From contig URNP01000002.1 of assembly GCA_900549225.1 (NCBI GenBank), forward strand, positions 1 to 64,000: DNA of 64,000 nucleotides. The letters run 5' to 3'. Origin of the DNA: an uncultured Eubacteriales bacterium. GTDB lineage: Bacteria > Bacillota > Clostridia > Christensenellales > CAG-917. The notes beneath the pieces were generated by a model that had not been told where the DNA came from, searched no databases, and was given only the letters and a program-made list of their open reading frames with translations. Positions 1 to 8,170 of the stretch are shown here, piece after piece; positions within the stretch are counted from its first letter, which is position 1; each line of letters begins with the position of its first letter. Made by a program: the position numbers and the translations under genes.

Positions 1-668
1 CCCCGGCCGTAACGGCAGGAGCAGATACCAACGCCGAGGTGACCTTCGTATTTCTTGAGCCAATAGGAAATATGTTCGATATCCATCGTTCCGTTTTCCA
101 TCTCGATTGCTTTTTCAACGGGGATAACGTGCATACCGATTCCTGCGCCTCCCGGAGGAACCATCGGGGTGACCATCGTCAAGGGAAGATAGGTCATACG
201 CTCGAAGAACATAGCAAGTTCGGGATGTTCGTCAAGTTGTTGCTTGATCATGTTCGTGAACTCCGCAGAGCCCGGAACGAACATAGGAAGCACGTAGCGG
301 CGTTCTCTCTTTGCGCCCTTGATCGGGCCGTTCTTGTCGTAGTGATTGCCGTAATCGTATTCGATAATACCTATATGGCTCATTTCATCGAGGATTTTTT
401 GGAAGTCTTCCGCTTTTTTGTATTGCGGATTGAGTTTCCAAAGTTGCTCGAAGGTGTAAGGCGTGCGCAGTTTCATAGAAAGTGCGACGTCTGCCATTTC
501 GTCGGTCATAATGCAACGAAGTCCCCAATATTCGGGATCGTTGACGGTTACGCCCGCTATTTTGTGGTCGATGCAATCGGTGATTTTCCTTGCCAGTTTG
601 AGGATTTTCTCACTCGGATTGGGATCGCCCATAAATTCCGGTTTGAAAGCTTTGCTCATCTCAGCCAT
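1..668 (-). CDS. N-terminal part of a probable Fe-S/flavin oxidoreductase-type protein (runs off the window start)
   Basis: I read this gene by translating the minus strand. It starts at the ATG at 668 with MAEMSKAFKPEF and stays open to base 1, giving about 222 residues. Near the end of the visible part is ISYWLKKYEG followed by GICSCRYGR. This SYWL plus CSCR pattern resembles the N-terminal module found ahead of FAD/NAD(P) and 4Fe-4S domains in some clostridial oxidoreductases; that assignment is from memory and is an inference. The ATG overlaps the end of the upstream hypB-like gene by 8 bases, so the two are translationally coupled in one operon. The cofactor domains, if present, lie outside the window. 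It could equally be a different redox or metal protein. Confidence 0.55.
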   Translation of the reverse strand, partial: MAEMSKAFKPEFMGDPNPSEKILKLARKITDCIDHKIAGVTVNDPEYWGLRCIMTDEMADVALSMKLRTPYTFEQLWKLNPQYKKAEDFQKILDEMSHIGIIEYDYGNHYDKNGPIKGAKRERRYVLPMFVPGSAEFTNMIKQQLDEHPELAMFFERMTYLPLTMVTPMVPPGGAGIGMHVIPVEKAIEMENGTMDIEHISYWLKKYEGHLGVGICSCRYGR

Positions 669-1338
669 TGTTGTTTTCTCCTTTGAAAAACTTTATTATA
701 TTATATATCATATTTTCAAGCATTTCAAGTCCTTCTCCCGTTTTTGCACTGACGTAATATATCTTTGCGTCGGGATTCAGACGAGAAATGCGATTTTCAA
801 ACTTAGATTTGTCAAAATCGAACGCTTCGAGCGTATCGATTTTGGTGACGACGATAAGGTTGCATTTTTCAAACATCAGCGGATATTTGAGCGGTTTATC
901 GTCCCCTTCGGGCACTGAGAGCAGCATCATATTGAGGTGCGCGCCCGTATCGAATTCGGCAGGACATACGAGATTGCCGATATTTTCGAGCACGATAAGA
1001 TCGCAATCGTCGAAGTTTGCCTGCGCAAGCGCTTCGCTCACCATATCGGCGTCAATGTGGCAAAGTCCGCCGTTGTGGATCTGTACGCTTTCGATGCCTG
1101 CGCCGTCCGCTATACGACGAGCGTCCGCGTCCGTTTCGATATCCACGTCCATTGCAACGACTTTGAGCCTGTTTTTCAGATTCTTGAGCAACGCCGTGAG
1201 CAAAGTCGTCTTTCCGCTACCCGGCGACGACATTACGTTGAGCAAAAACGTGCCCCTTTTTGCAAGCGACGCTCTGATCGAGTCAGCCGTCCTGTCGTTG
1301 TTTGAAAATATGCTTTCTTTTACGGATATAACTCTCAT
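661..1338 (-). CDS. hypB: HypB-like Ni-dependent GTPase, paralogue 2
   Basis: A 225-residue P-loop GTPase of the HypB (NiFe hydrogenase nickel insertion) family. It shows Walker A SSPGSGKT at 37-44, the metal-site motif GLCHIDADM with Cys93 and His94, the family motif ENIGNLVCPAEFDTG with Cys125, the PEGDDKPLKYP segment and the base-recognition motif TKID. The cysteine-rich N-terminus and His stretch of some HypB proteins are absent. I chose ATG 1338 because it overlaps the upstream stop as ATGA and has AGAGGG about 8 bases upstream; an in-frame start at 1356 would lie inside the upstream gene. No hypA, C, D, E or F is present in the window, so the client metalloenzyme is unknown. Confidence 0.88.
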   Translation of the reverse strand: MRVISVKESIFSNNDRTADSIRASLAKRGTFLLNVMSSPGSGKTTLLTALLKNLKNRLKVVAMDVDIETDADARRIADGAGIESVQIHNGGLCHIDADMVSEALAQANFDDCDLIVLENIGNLVCPAEFDTGAHLNMMLLSVPEGDDKPLKYPLMFEKCNLIVVTKIDTLEAFDFDKSKFENRISRLNPDAKIYYVSAKTGEGLEMLENMIYNIIKFFKGENNNG

Positions 1339-2009
1339 TTCAAACCCTCTTTCCACTTGCTGTACTCGCCGAAGATATAGTCCGCGAAAGCGGCTATTCC
1401 CTCTCCCGTACGAGCGGACACTTCAAAGGTTTTTGCGTTTGGATTTACGCCGTTTATATACCCTTTGCATTTTTCGACGTCGAAATCGAAATACTTTGCC
1501 GTATCCGACTTCGTGAACGCGACCGCATCCGCAACCGAGAACATAAGCGAGTATTTGAGCGGCTTGTCGTCGCCCTCGGGCAATGCCAAAAGAACGATTT
1601 TGAGGTGTGCTCCCGTGTCGAACTCGGCAGGACACACGAGATTGCCGATATTCTCCAAAAACACGATATCCGCCGTCGTGGCAAATTCCTTGAATCCTTG
1701 CCTTGACATATCCGCGTCGAGATGGCACATTCCGCCCGTGTGAAGTTGGATTGCCTCCGCACCCGCCTCTCTCACCGTGTAAGCGTCCACGTCGCCGTCG
1801 ATATCCGCTTCCATAACGCCGACTTTGCATCTGCCTTGAAGCGCCTTCGTGAGCGCAACGAGCAAAGTCGTCTTTCCGCTGCCGGGCGCAGACATAACGT
1901 TGACGTAAAACACGCCCCTCTCGTTGAGTTCGGCGCGAAGTTTATCCGCGTCCGCATCGTTGTTTTTGATGATGCTTTCTTTAAGTTCAATAGTTCTGAC
2001 AATATCCAT
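1335..2009 (-). CDS. hypB: HypB-like Ni-dependent GTPase, paralogue 1
   Basis: First gene of the minus-strand operon: 224 residues and clearly homologous to the next gene. Walker A SAPGSGKT is at 40-47, the Cys-His metal site TGGMCHLDADM has Cys95 and His96, and NLVCPAEFDTG and PEGDDKPLKY follow. In the HypB family these cysteines bind Ni or Zn and gate GTP-driven nickel transfer. I prefer ATG 2009 over the in-frame GTG at 2027. The promoter at 2032-2060 would start transcription at about the GTG, leaving it no leader, while the ATG has AAGAG 7 bases upstream. The stop overlaps the next start by 4 bases. The duplication suggests division of labour or a heterodimer, which is inference. Confidence 0.87.
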   Translation of the reverse strand: MDIVRTIELKESIIKNNDADADKLRAELNERGVFYVNVMSAPGSGKTTLLVALTKALQGRCKVGVMEADIDGDVDAYTVREAGAEAIQLHTGGMCHLDADMSRQGFKEFATTADIVFLENIGNLVCPAEFDTGAHLKIVLLALPEGDDKPLKYSLMFSVADAVAFTKSDTAKYFDFDVEKCKGYINGVNPNAKTFEVSARTGEGIAAFADYIFGEYSKWKEGLK

Positions 2010-2031
2010 AATTTCGCTCTTATTCACACGT

Positions 2032-2060
2032 ATTGTAACACTTGAAAATTATATTTTCAA
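2032..2060 (-). promoter_or_regulatory. Sigma-A promoter of the hypB operon
   Basis: Read on the minus strand: TTGAAA, 17 bp, TACAAT, with a TG one base before the -10. The predicted start of transcription is about 2025, giving a leader of roughly 16 bases before ATG 2009. Confidence 0.6.
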
Positions 2061-2109
2061 TCCTTTTATATCGATTGCCATTTTTTTACGAGAAAATACT
2101 TGCTTGTTT

Positions 2110-2656
2110 GTCGTTTTATCGTCCGTTTTTAGTTTGGCTTGTCTGAAAAAGGATATAGCGACTATTTTCGGTCATCATATACACGGAATCTGCACTTTCG
2201 CAGACGTAATTCGAGCCGCAAGGCGGCGAGCCTATGAGCGCCGCGCTTGACGAACAGTACAAGTGAGCGGACGGGCTGGAATTATTTTCGTCCGCGAAAC
2301 GAGTGACATAACAAAGGGACGATACTCTTCTATGCAAGTGCCGTAAGGAGCGAAGCGACGGAAGAGCGATTGTTACGAAGTCAATCGCGTCTTGTCTCCC
2401 CCGCGAACGACGATTACTCTTGTAGAGAGTTTCCCCTAACTGAGTGGTCGGGCGCGACGCGTTAAGCAACCCGTCCGGTGGACGAGTTGTAGCCAAAGCG
2501 AACGAGGCGGATTGCGCTGCGCAAACGCCGAAGTGGACATACCGGCGTGGTCCGGAAAGAGGGGGTGCATCTATTTTTGGGTACTAAGCGCCTACTCTTG
2601 TAGAGGATGAACAAAACACGTGAGGAAGGGGGAAAGTTGTAATTTTTTAATAAAAC
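2110..2656. other. Non-coding region of about 550 bases with many stem-loops; function unknown
   Basis: No convincing gene is present: the open frames here are short, compositionally odd and match no family I know. The region is richer in G+C than other intergenic DNA and full of self-complementary segments. Examples are GCGGACG pairing with CGTCCGC near 2266-2296, GTCC with GGAC inside CAAC/GTTG at about 2467-2489, and two copies of TACTCTTGTAGAG at 2415-2427 and 2593-2605. It is followed by a terminator-like hairpin at 2657-2683. It could be a large structured RNA or a mobile repeat. I do not see RNase P, tmRNA or 6S signatures, and the strand is undecided. Confidence 0.45.
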
Positions 2657-2683
2657 AAAAAGCAGTCTTGCGACTGCTTTTTT
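2657..2683. terminator. Bidirectional intrinsic terminator
   Basis: Perfect stem AAAGCAGTC / GACTGCTTT with a 4-base loop, flanked by A and T runs on both sides. It would end the mgtC-like gene on the minus strand and any transcript of the non-coding region on the plus strand. Confidence 0.8.
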
Positions 2684-2702
2684 GATATCTCTGCCGGTTT
2701 CG

Positions 2703-3407
2703 TTAGTCATCCGTGCGCTCGATTGATAGCAAGTGTTTGGGGAATTCACGGATAAGAGAATTGAATTTGTTGGGGTCGAGTTCTTCAGTTGTGGGGACTT
2801 CGACGGTTGCAATAAGGCTTTCGCCGACTTGCTTTGCTTTGTAAGAACTGACTTTCTTTGCGCCGATTTTTTCCATAATCTGCGGGAGGATATCGTCGTT
2901 TTCAACCAAAATCTGCATTCTTATGATTGCGATATGTCTTGTCGTGAACGCTTTGATGGGGAGGTGGAATATGAATTGCAAAAGCAAAATCATTGCGGTT
3001 GCGCACACGCCGGTCACGATAAATCCGCTGCCGATTGCCATACCGATTGCCGCAGTTGCCCATACGCCTGCCGCCGTGGTCAAGCCGTGCATGACGTCGC
3101 GTCTGTACATGATGATGCCTGCGCCCAAGAATCCTATGCCCGTGACGACTTGTGAGGCGATTCTCGTTGCATCACCGTCAAAAGTGTTTCCCGTTATGTC
3201 GCTGAAAAGCGGCGCGGAAAGGTATTTTGACAATATCATAAACAAGCAAGACGCCAAACACACGATTGCGTGTGTGCGGATGCCTGCTTCTTTGCTTCGA
3301 GATTTTCTTTCAACGCCGATTGCAAGACCGCATACTATGGCAATCAACATTCTCACGATAAAATGCCATACGTCTTTTGTCCAATCGACAACAGCCCAAC
3401 TGTTCAT
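2703..3407 (-). CDS. MgtC/SapB family membrane protein
   Basis: A 234-residue protein with several N-terminal membrane helices. They include the family hallmark GLAIGVERKSRSKEAGIRTH, with conserved Arg and Glu residues in the second helix, and later helices with GIGFLGAGII and GLTTAAGVWATAAIG. The C-terminal 90 or so residues form a soluble ACT-like regulatory domain. MgtC relatives modulate Mg2+ homeostasis or membrane ATPase activity and sit in the cytoplasmic membrane; the exact role here is unknown. It has its own perfect-consensus promoter at 3435-3463, GTGAGG before the ATG, and a terminator at 2657-2683, so it is monocistronic. Confidence 0.88.
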   Translation of the reverse strand: MNSWAVVDWTKDVWHFIVRMLIAIVCGLAIGVERKSRSKEAGIRTHAIVCLASCLFMILSKYLSAPLFSDITGNTFDGDATRIASQVVTGIGFLGAGIIMYRRDVMHGLTTAAGVWATAAIGMAIGSGFIVTGVCATAMILLLQFIFHLPIKAFTTRHIAIIRMQILVENDDILPQIMEKIGAKKVSSYKAKQVGESLIATVEVPTTEELDPNKFNSLIREFPKHLLSIERTDD

Positions 3408-3434
3408 ATCGTATCCTCACTTTTTTGGAAATCT

Positions 3435-3463
3435 ATTATATAATTTAACAGTATGTCTGTCAA
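3435..3463 (-). promoter_or_regulatory. Sigma-A promoter of the mgtC-like gene
   Basis: Minus strand: perfect consensus TTGACA, 17 bp, TATAAT, about 30 bases before the start codon. Confidence 0.8.
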
Positions 3464-3552
3464 TGAGGGATTGAAAAAAATTATGCCGTCAAGGCTATAA
3501 AAATGTGTTTTTTTGCAAAAATGCACGATTTCGACCGAAAATCAAGAATATT

Positions 3553-3581
3553 TTGACAATAAACGGCGGTTGAGATATAAT
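3553..3581 (+). promoter_or_regulatory. Sigma-A promoter of folD
   Basis: Perfect consensus TTGACA, 17 bp, TATAAT. The leader is only about 11 bases and contains the ribosome binding site AGAGGTG. Confidence 0.82.
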
Positions 3582-3598
3582 GCTTTTAGAGGTGTTAT

Positions 3599-4450
3599 AT
3601 GCAAATTATTGACGGAAAACTCGTTGCACAAGTCACGAGAGAGCAAATCAAAAAAGACGTCGAAGCCATTAAAGCGGCAAACTATCCCTGCGGAATCGGT
3701 CTTGCGGTCATTCTCGTGGGTGACGATCCCGCTTCGCAAGTTTACGTGCGCAACAAAATCAAGGCTTGCGACGAAGTCGGAATCAAATCCTTCCTTTGCA
3801 AACTTCCTGCCGAAAGCACTTTCGACGAGGTTGCAGGCACGATAAACTATCTCAACGAAAATCCCGACGTATCGGGCATGATTTTGCAACTTCCGCTTCC
3901 CAAACACCTTGACGAAAACGCTCTTATCGACCTAATCGACCCCGACAAAGACGTTGACGGTTGTCACTACGTTCAAAAGGGCAGACTATGGACGGGGCGC
4001 GACAGCCTCGTTGCTTGCACACCCTACGGCGTGATGAAACTGCTCGACTACTATAATATTCCGCTCGAAGGCAAGAACGCCGTGGTGATAGGGCGCTCGA
4101 ATCTCGTGGGAAAACCGCTCGCGCAACTGTTGCTTGACAGAAACTGCACGGTTACGATTTGCCACTCGCGCACGAAGAATCTTGCCGAAATAACTTCGAG
4201 AGCGGATATCGTGTGCGTCGCTATAGGCAAGGCGAAATTCCTTAAGGCAGATATGGTGAAAGACGGCGCGGTCGTAATCGACGTCGGGATGGATCGCGAC
4301 GAGAACGGAAAACTTTGCGGCGACGTGGATTTTGCAGGCGTCGCGCCGAAATGCTCGTATATTACGCCCGTACCGGGCGGAGTCGGTCCTATGACCGTGA
4401 CGATGCTGCTTGCAAACACTGTGAAAGCGTTTAAGTTAATGAATAATTAA
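3599..4450 (+). CDS. folD: Methylenetetrahydrofolate dehydrogenase / methenyltetrahydrofolate cyclohydrolase
   Basis: FolD, 283 residues, the usual length. It interconverts 5,10-methylene-THF, 5,10-methenyl-THF and 10-formyl-THF in the cytosol, supplying one-carbon units for purines and fMet-tRNA. Diagnostic motifs are VGDDPASQVYVRNK with catalytic Tyr49 and Lys53, QLPLPKH, DKDVDG, the nucleotide-binding GRSNLVGKP and the C-terminal PVPGGVGPMT. The ATG follows AGAGGTG with good spacing and the promoter lies immediately upstream. It appears to be a single-gene unit. Confidence 0.97.
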   Translation: MQIIDGKLVAQVTREQIKKDVEAIKAANYPCGIGLAVILVGDDPASQVYVRNKIKACDEVGIKSFLCKLPAESTFDEVAGTINYLNENPDVSGMILQLPLPKHLDENALIDLIDPDKDVDGCHYVQKGRLWTGRDSLVACTPYGVMKLLDYYNIPLEGKNAVVIGRSNLVGKPLAQLLLDRNCTVTICHSRTKNLAEITSRADIVCVAIGKAKFLKADMVKDGAVVIDVGMDRDENGKLCGDVDFAGVAPKCSYITPVPGGVGPMTVTMLLANTVKAFKLMNN

Positions 4451-4543
4451 TAATTTTGGGTGGACTCTGTTCATACCTGAATGACACATAATTTGATTAA
4501 AAACAAATCCGTTTACAATTGATTAACAAGTTAAATTTATTGC

Positions 4544-4572
4544 TTGAGTATAAATTTATTGTGTGATACAAT
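4544..4572 (+). promoter_or_regulatory. Sigma-A promoter of the OYE-family gene
   Basis: TTGAGT, 17 bp, TACAAT with an extended -10 TG. The rest of the 169-base gap after folD is AT-rich and shows nothing else. Confidence 0.55.
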
Positions 4573-4619
4573 ACGAAAGCAAATAAATATTTGACCGCTT
4601 CGGCGCGTCAGGGAGAATT

Positions 4620-6725
4620 ATGGAATATAAAATGCTCTTCTCGCCTATGAAGATAGGCAATTGCGAAATCAAAAATCGTATCGTTATGTCGCCTATGCTT
4701 ATGGGCTTCGGCCAGTTTGACGGCTGCGTCACCGAACAACTTATGGACTATTACGAGGAACGCGCCAAGGGTGGTACGGGGCTTATCATCACCGAAATCA
4801 CGCGTATCAACGACAAGCACGGCGCGGCGGCGTTTGCTCAACTCGGCGCAAGTCACGACTATCAGATTGCAGGACTTCACGAGTTTGCGGAACGTATTCA
4901 CAAGCACGGCGCAAAACTTTTCGTGCAATTGCATCACCCCGGTCGTCAGAACGTCGGTCTTGCTATCGGCACTGTGCCCGTGTGTATCGCTATGACGAGA
5001 ATGTGCAAGAAATTCCCGAAAATGCTCTTCAATATCGCGCCGAAAATCGCTCCGTTTATGTCAAAACATAACATTGCGCTTTCGGCGGTTTCTGCATCGA
5101 AGTGCGAGCCGAGTTATTTTGCGGGCGGCAGAGTGCGCGCGCTGAGCCATAGAGAAGTCAAACAAGTTATTCGTCAGTTTATCGACGGGGCGGTGCGTTG
5201 CCAAAAAGCAGGTGTCGACGGCGTTGAACTTCACGGTACGCACGGATATCTTATCCAACAATTCCTTTCTCCAAACACCAATCACAGAACGGACGAGTAC
5301 GGCGGAAGTTTTGAGAACAGACTTCGCTTCGTGCGCGAAATCATAGAGGGCATCCGCAAAGAATGCGGAGATTATCCCATCATCGTGCGCCTTACGCTCG
5401 ACGAATTCTATGAGAAAATCGGCAAACCCGACAAAGGTTACGACTTTGAAACGGGCTTGAAATACGCAAAAGCAATCGCAGATATGGGCGTTGACGCAAT
5501 CGACGTTTCAAGCGCGGCGTACGACACGTTCAACTATTGGCTCGAACCTACGAGTTTCGAGTGCGGATGGAGAAAGTATCTCGCCGCCGCTGTCAAGAAG
5601 GAAGTGAATATTCCCGTTATCGCCGCAAACCTCATTCGTACTCCCGAACAAGCCGAAAAGCAACTCGAAGAGGGCGATCAGGACTTCGTGTCTTTGGGCA
5701 GACCGCATATTGCAGATCCGCATTGGGCAGAAAAGGCGCAATCGGGACGTGAAAACGAAATCAAACGTTGCTTGTGCTGTCTGTACTGCATTCAAAGCAT
5801 GCAAGACAACGCATATCACGGCGATCACGGATATTGCGCAGTCAATCCGACGGTCGGAAGAGAAAAAGAATTCGACAACCTTCCTCACGACGGAAACGGC
5901 AGAGTGGTCGTTATAGTCGGCGCAGGCGTTGCCGGTCTTACTTGTGCGGAAATGCTCGGCCGCAGAGGATTCAAGCCTATCGTGCTTGAAAAAGACGGTC
6001 AAATAGGCGGACAAATTCAACTTGCAAACAAACCGCCAAAGAAAGAAAAACTCGGTTGGAGTTTTGTCGATATGCGCACGAATGCGGAAAAATTCGGCGC
6101 GGAAATCCATCTTGACACGGAGGCTACTCCCGAAGTCATCGCAAGTTTCAAGCCGTACGCTGTCGTGGTCGCAACGGGCGCATGTGCTGTCAAACCTCGC
6201 TCTATCGAGGGCGTAAACCTTGAAAACGTGTATACTACGACGCAAATTCTGAGCGGTGAAGTCAAACTCGAAAACACAAAAGTCGCACTTATCGGTTCTG
6301 GTATGACGGGTCTCGAAACCGCAGAATTGCTCGTTGAGGGCAACAACAAAGTTACAATCGTCGAAATGGCTGATACGCTCGCTCCGGGAACGTGGTTCCA
6401 ACACCTCGACGATATCGTGCCGAAACTCGACGCAAAAGGCACGAAATATATCCTTTCGCACAAACTCAACGCTATCGACGAAAAGGGTATCGTCATCGAG
6501 CCTGTCAAACTCGACAAGAATCGCAAGCCGATAAGCCAAGGCAAGCCCTATCACGTTGACGCAGACGCTGTGGTGCTTTCTTTGGGCGCACGCTCGGTTA
6601 ACGCTCTTGCAAAGGAACTCGAAGGCAAGTTTGAGCTCTTCGTCATCGGTGACGCAAAGAAAGTGGGAAGAATTGCAGACGCAACGCGCGAAGCGTACGA
6701 CGTTGCAATCCACAAACTCAAATAA
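4620..6725 (+). CDS. NADH:flavin oxidoreductase (old yellow enzyme / 2,4-dienoyl-CoA reductase type)
   Basis: A 701-residue fused flavoprotein. Residues 1 to about 370 are the FMN-binding TIM barrel (NRIVMSPM, FVQLHHPGRQ, VELHGTHGYLIQQFLSP, EYGGSFENRLRF). A cysteine cluster RCLCCLYC with a downstream CAVNP ligates a 4Fe-4S cluster. The second half is an FAD domain (VVVIVGAGVAGLTCAE) with an inserted NAD(P) domain (VALIGSGMTGLETAE) and the C-terminal VIGDAKKVGRI. Relatives reduce enoyl compounds, including dienoyl-CoA and bile-acid intermediates (BaiCD/BaiH). The substrate cannot be told from sequence. ATG 4620 follows GGGAGAATT. It is transcribed alone and ends at the hairpin at 6749. Confidence 0.93.
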   Translation: MEYKMLFSPMKIGNCEIKNRIVMSPMLMGFGQFDGCVTEQLMDYYEERAKGGTGLIITEITRINDKHGAAAFAQLGASHDYQIAGLHEFAERIHKHGAKLFVQLHHPGRQNVGLAIGTVPVCIAMTRMCKKFPKMLFNIAPKIAPFMSKHNIALSAVSASKCEPSYFAGGRVRALSHREVKQVIRQFIDGAVRCQKAGVDGVELHGTHGYLIQQFLSPNTNHRTDEYGGSFENRLRFVREIIEGIRKECGDYPIIVRLTLDEFYEKIGKPDKGYDFETGLKYAKAIADMGVDAIDVSSAAYDTFNYWLEPTSFECGWRKYLAAAVKKEVNIPVIAANLIRTPEQAEKQLEEGDQDFVSLGRPHIADPHWAEKAQSGRENEIKRCLCCLYCIQSMQDNAYHGDHGYCAVNPTVGREKEFDNLPHDGNGRVVVIVGAGVAGLTCAEMLGRRGFKPIVLEKDGQIGGQIQLANKPPKKEKLGWSFVDMRTNAEKFGAEIHLDTEATPEVIASFKPYAVVVATGACAVKPRSIEGVNLENVYTTTQILSGEVKLENTKVALIGSGMTGLETAELLVEGNNKVTIVEMADTLAPGTWFQHLDDIVPKLDAKGTKYILSHKLNAIDEKGIVIEPVKLDKNRKPISQGKPYHVDADAVVLSLGARSVNALAKELEGKFELFVIGDAKKVGRIADATREAYDVAIHKLK

Positions 6726-6748
6726 TTCAAATATTTGAAAACCTGATG

Positions 6749-6797
6749 AAAATGCGCGATTTATGCGGTTAGATGCCGCAAAATCGTGCATTTTTTT
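6749..6797 (+). terminator. Intrinsic terminator
   Basis: Long hairpin with AAAATGC/GCATTTT and CGATTT/AAATCG arms and an inner TGCGG/CCGCA stem, followed by seven T residues. Confidence 0.85.
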
Positions 6798-6800
6798 GTC

Positions 6801-6829
6801 TTGCGATAATGTTTGTTTTATGATAAAAT
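6801..6829 (+). promoter_or_regulatory. Sigma-A promoter of the phosphodiesterase gene
   Basis: TTGCGA, 17 bp, TAAAAT, directly after the preceding terminator. Confidence 0.5.
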
Positions 6830-6856
6830 AAAACTATAAAATTTGTGAGGCGAACT

Positions 6857-7960
6857 ATGCGTAAATCGATTCCCGTCAACTACGACGATTCTTTGGTGTC
6901 TTTGGCTTGCTCGGTGCTGAAACGCTTTGGCGCACCGTACGGGCATAATACGCTCAAAGATTTTGACGAGTTGCTTGCAAAAGGCTATAAAAACGTCGTT
7001 GTTATGCTTTTTGACGGTATGGGCTTGAAGATTCTCGACAAGCACGAGAGTTGCGCTCCGTTTTTGCGTTCGCATTTGGTGCGCCCGATATGCTCGGTGT
7101 TTCCGCCTACGACCACTGCCGCAACGACGTCAATCGAAACGGGACTTACGCCTTTGGAGCACGGTTGGCTTGGTTGGGCGCTCTATTTCAAAGAAATAGA
7201 CAAAAACGTGTGTTTGTTTACGAATACCGTTTTCGGCTCGGAGGAGATTGCCGCCGATTATCCCGTTGCAAAAAGCGCCATTGCGTACGATAGCGTCCGG
7301 AAAAAGATAAAAAACGTCGGAAATCAGGCGTATTTCGTGTCAAAACATGCCGAAATCAAGACGGACAGCGTGCATACGACCTGCCAAATCGTAAAGGAAT
7401 TGTGCCAAAAAGAGGGAGATAAGTATATCTATACGTATTGGCATCAACCCGACCACGATATGCACGACTTCGGCACTACGGACGAAAGAGTAGCAGAGCA
7501 AATCAGATTGATAAACGACGAGGTTGAGAATCTCTGCAAAGATTTGAAAGACACCATAGTTGTCGTCACGGCGGACCACGGACTAGTGGACGTTGAATGG
7601 AAGTCGCTTTGCGATTATCCCGAAATTGCCGATACGCTTGAAAGAGTGCCGTCTATCGAATCGAGGACAATGTCGATTTTTGTCAAAAAAGGCAGAAAAA
7701 AGGACTTTGAAAACGCTTTTGAAAAGGTGTTCGGAAATGATTATATCCTTTTTACGCACGATGAAGTTGTCAAAAACGGGTTGTTCGGGGAGGGGAAACC
7801 TAATTCTCGTTTTGAAGATTTCATCGGCGATTACGTTGCCGTGGCAACGGGAAACGTTTGCGTCAATCCGTTTGAACTATCCGACGAAGAGTTCGTAGGT
7901 ATGCACGCAGGGGCGTGTATCGACGAAATTCTCGTGCCGTTTATCGTCGTTGAAACTTGA
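6857..7960 (+). CDS. Alkaline-phosphatase-superfamily protein (type I phosphodiesterase / nucleotide pyrophosphatase)
   Basis: A 367-residue metal-dependent hydrolase. VVMLFDGMG near residue 55 carries the first metal-binding Asp, PPTTAATTSIETG holds the nucleophilic Thr, YWHQPDHDMHDFG has the metal-binding Asp and His residues, and VVVTADHGLVD the second Asp-His set. There is no signal peptide, so it is probably cytosolic. The substrate (phosphodiester, nucleotide or sugar phosphate) is undetermined. I chose ATG 6857, which has GAGGCG at proper spacing; the GTG at 6845 overlaps that site. It has its own promoter and does not obviously share a transcript with the aconitase-X genes that follow. 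Confidence 0.85.
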   Translation: MRKSIPVNYDDSLVSLACSVLKRFGAPYGHNTLKDFDELLAKGYKNVVVMLFDGMGLKILDKHESCAPFLRSHLVRPICSVFPPTTTAATTSIETGLTPLEHGWLGWALYFKEIDKNVCLFTNTVFGSEEIAADYPVAKSAIAYDSVRKKIKNVGNQAYFVSKHAEIKTDSVHTTCQIVKELCQKEGDKYIYTYWHQPDHDMHDFGTTDERVAEQIRLINDEVENLCKDLKDTIVVVTADHGLVDVEWKSLCDYPEIADTLERVPSIESRTMSIFVKKGRKKDFENAFEKVFGNDYILFTHDEVVKNGLFGEGKPNSRFEDFIGDYVAVATGNVCVNPFELSDEEFVGMHAGACIDEILVPFIVVET

Positions 7961-8078
7961 CATTATCTATAAATCGATACTCAGCCTCCTCGCAAGCGAT
8001 TCAACGATTTTGCGCGGAGGCTTTTGAATTTTCGGAGTTTTTCTGCATAAAATTTTCTTGCAAACGTTAAATTTGCTA

Positions 8079-8107
8079 TTGATATTTATATATCTATATT
8101 GTAAAAT
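8079..8107 (+). promoter_or_regulatory. Sigma-A promoter of the aconitase X operon
   Basis: TTGATA, 17 bp, TAAAAT, about 60 bases before the start codon. Confidence 0.5.
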
Positions 8108-8170
8108 AAAAATATAGATTCGTACAACATTTGCGCCCGAACGAAAAGTTGGGTGCTGAGAGGGATAAAT

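Noticed and set aside
2010..2027. GTG start and leaderless reading for the first hypB-like gene
   Set aside because: The promoter would begin the transcript near the GTG, but an ATG with a ribosome binding site lies 18 bases later and fits better.
2116..2905. Minus-strand frames of 126 and 147 residues in the non-coding region
   Set aside because: Ser/Arg-rich translations without ribosome binding site or known motifs; one crosses the mgtC terminator. The DNA looks structured rather than coding.
5508..6791. 427-residue minus-strand open frame opposite the OYE gene
   Set aside because: It is the mirror of a well-supported gene, with the Arg/Phe/Cys-rich composition of an antisense frame and no ribosome binding site. 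The same holds for 26734-27996, 28093-29094, 41406-42542, 35680-36726, 37602-38696, 22780-23607 and 61001-61831.
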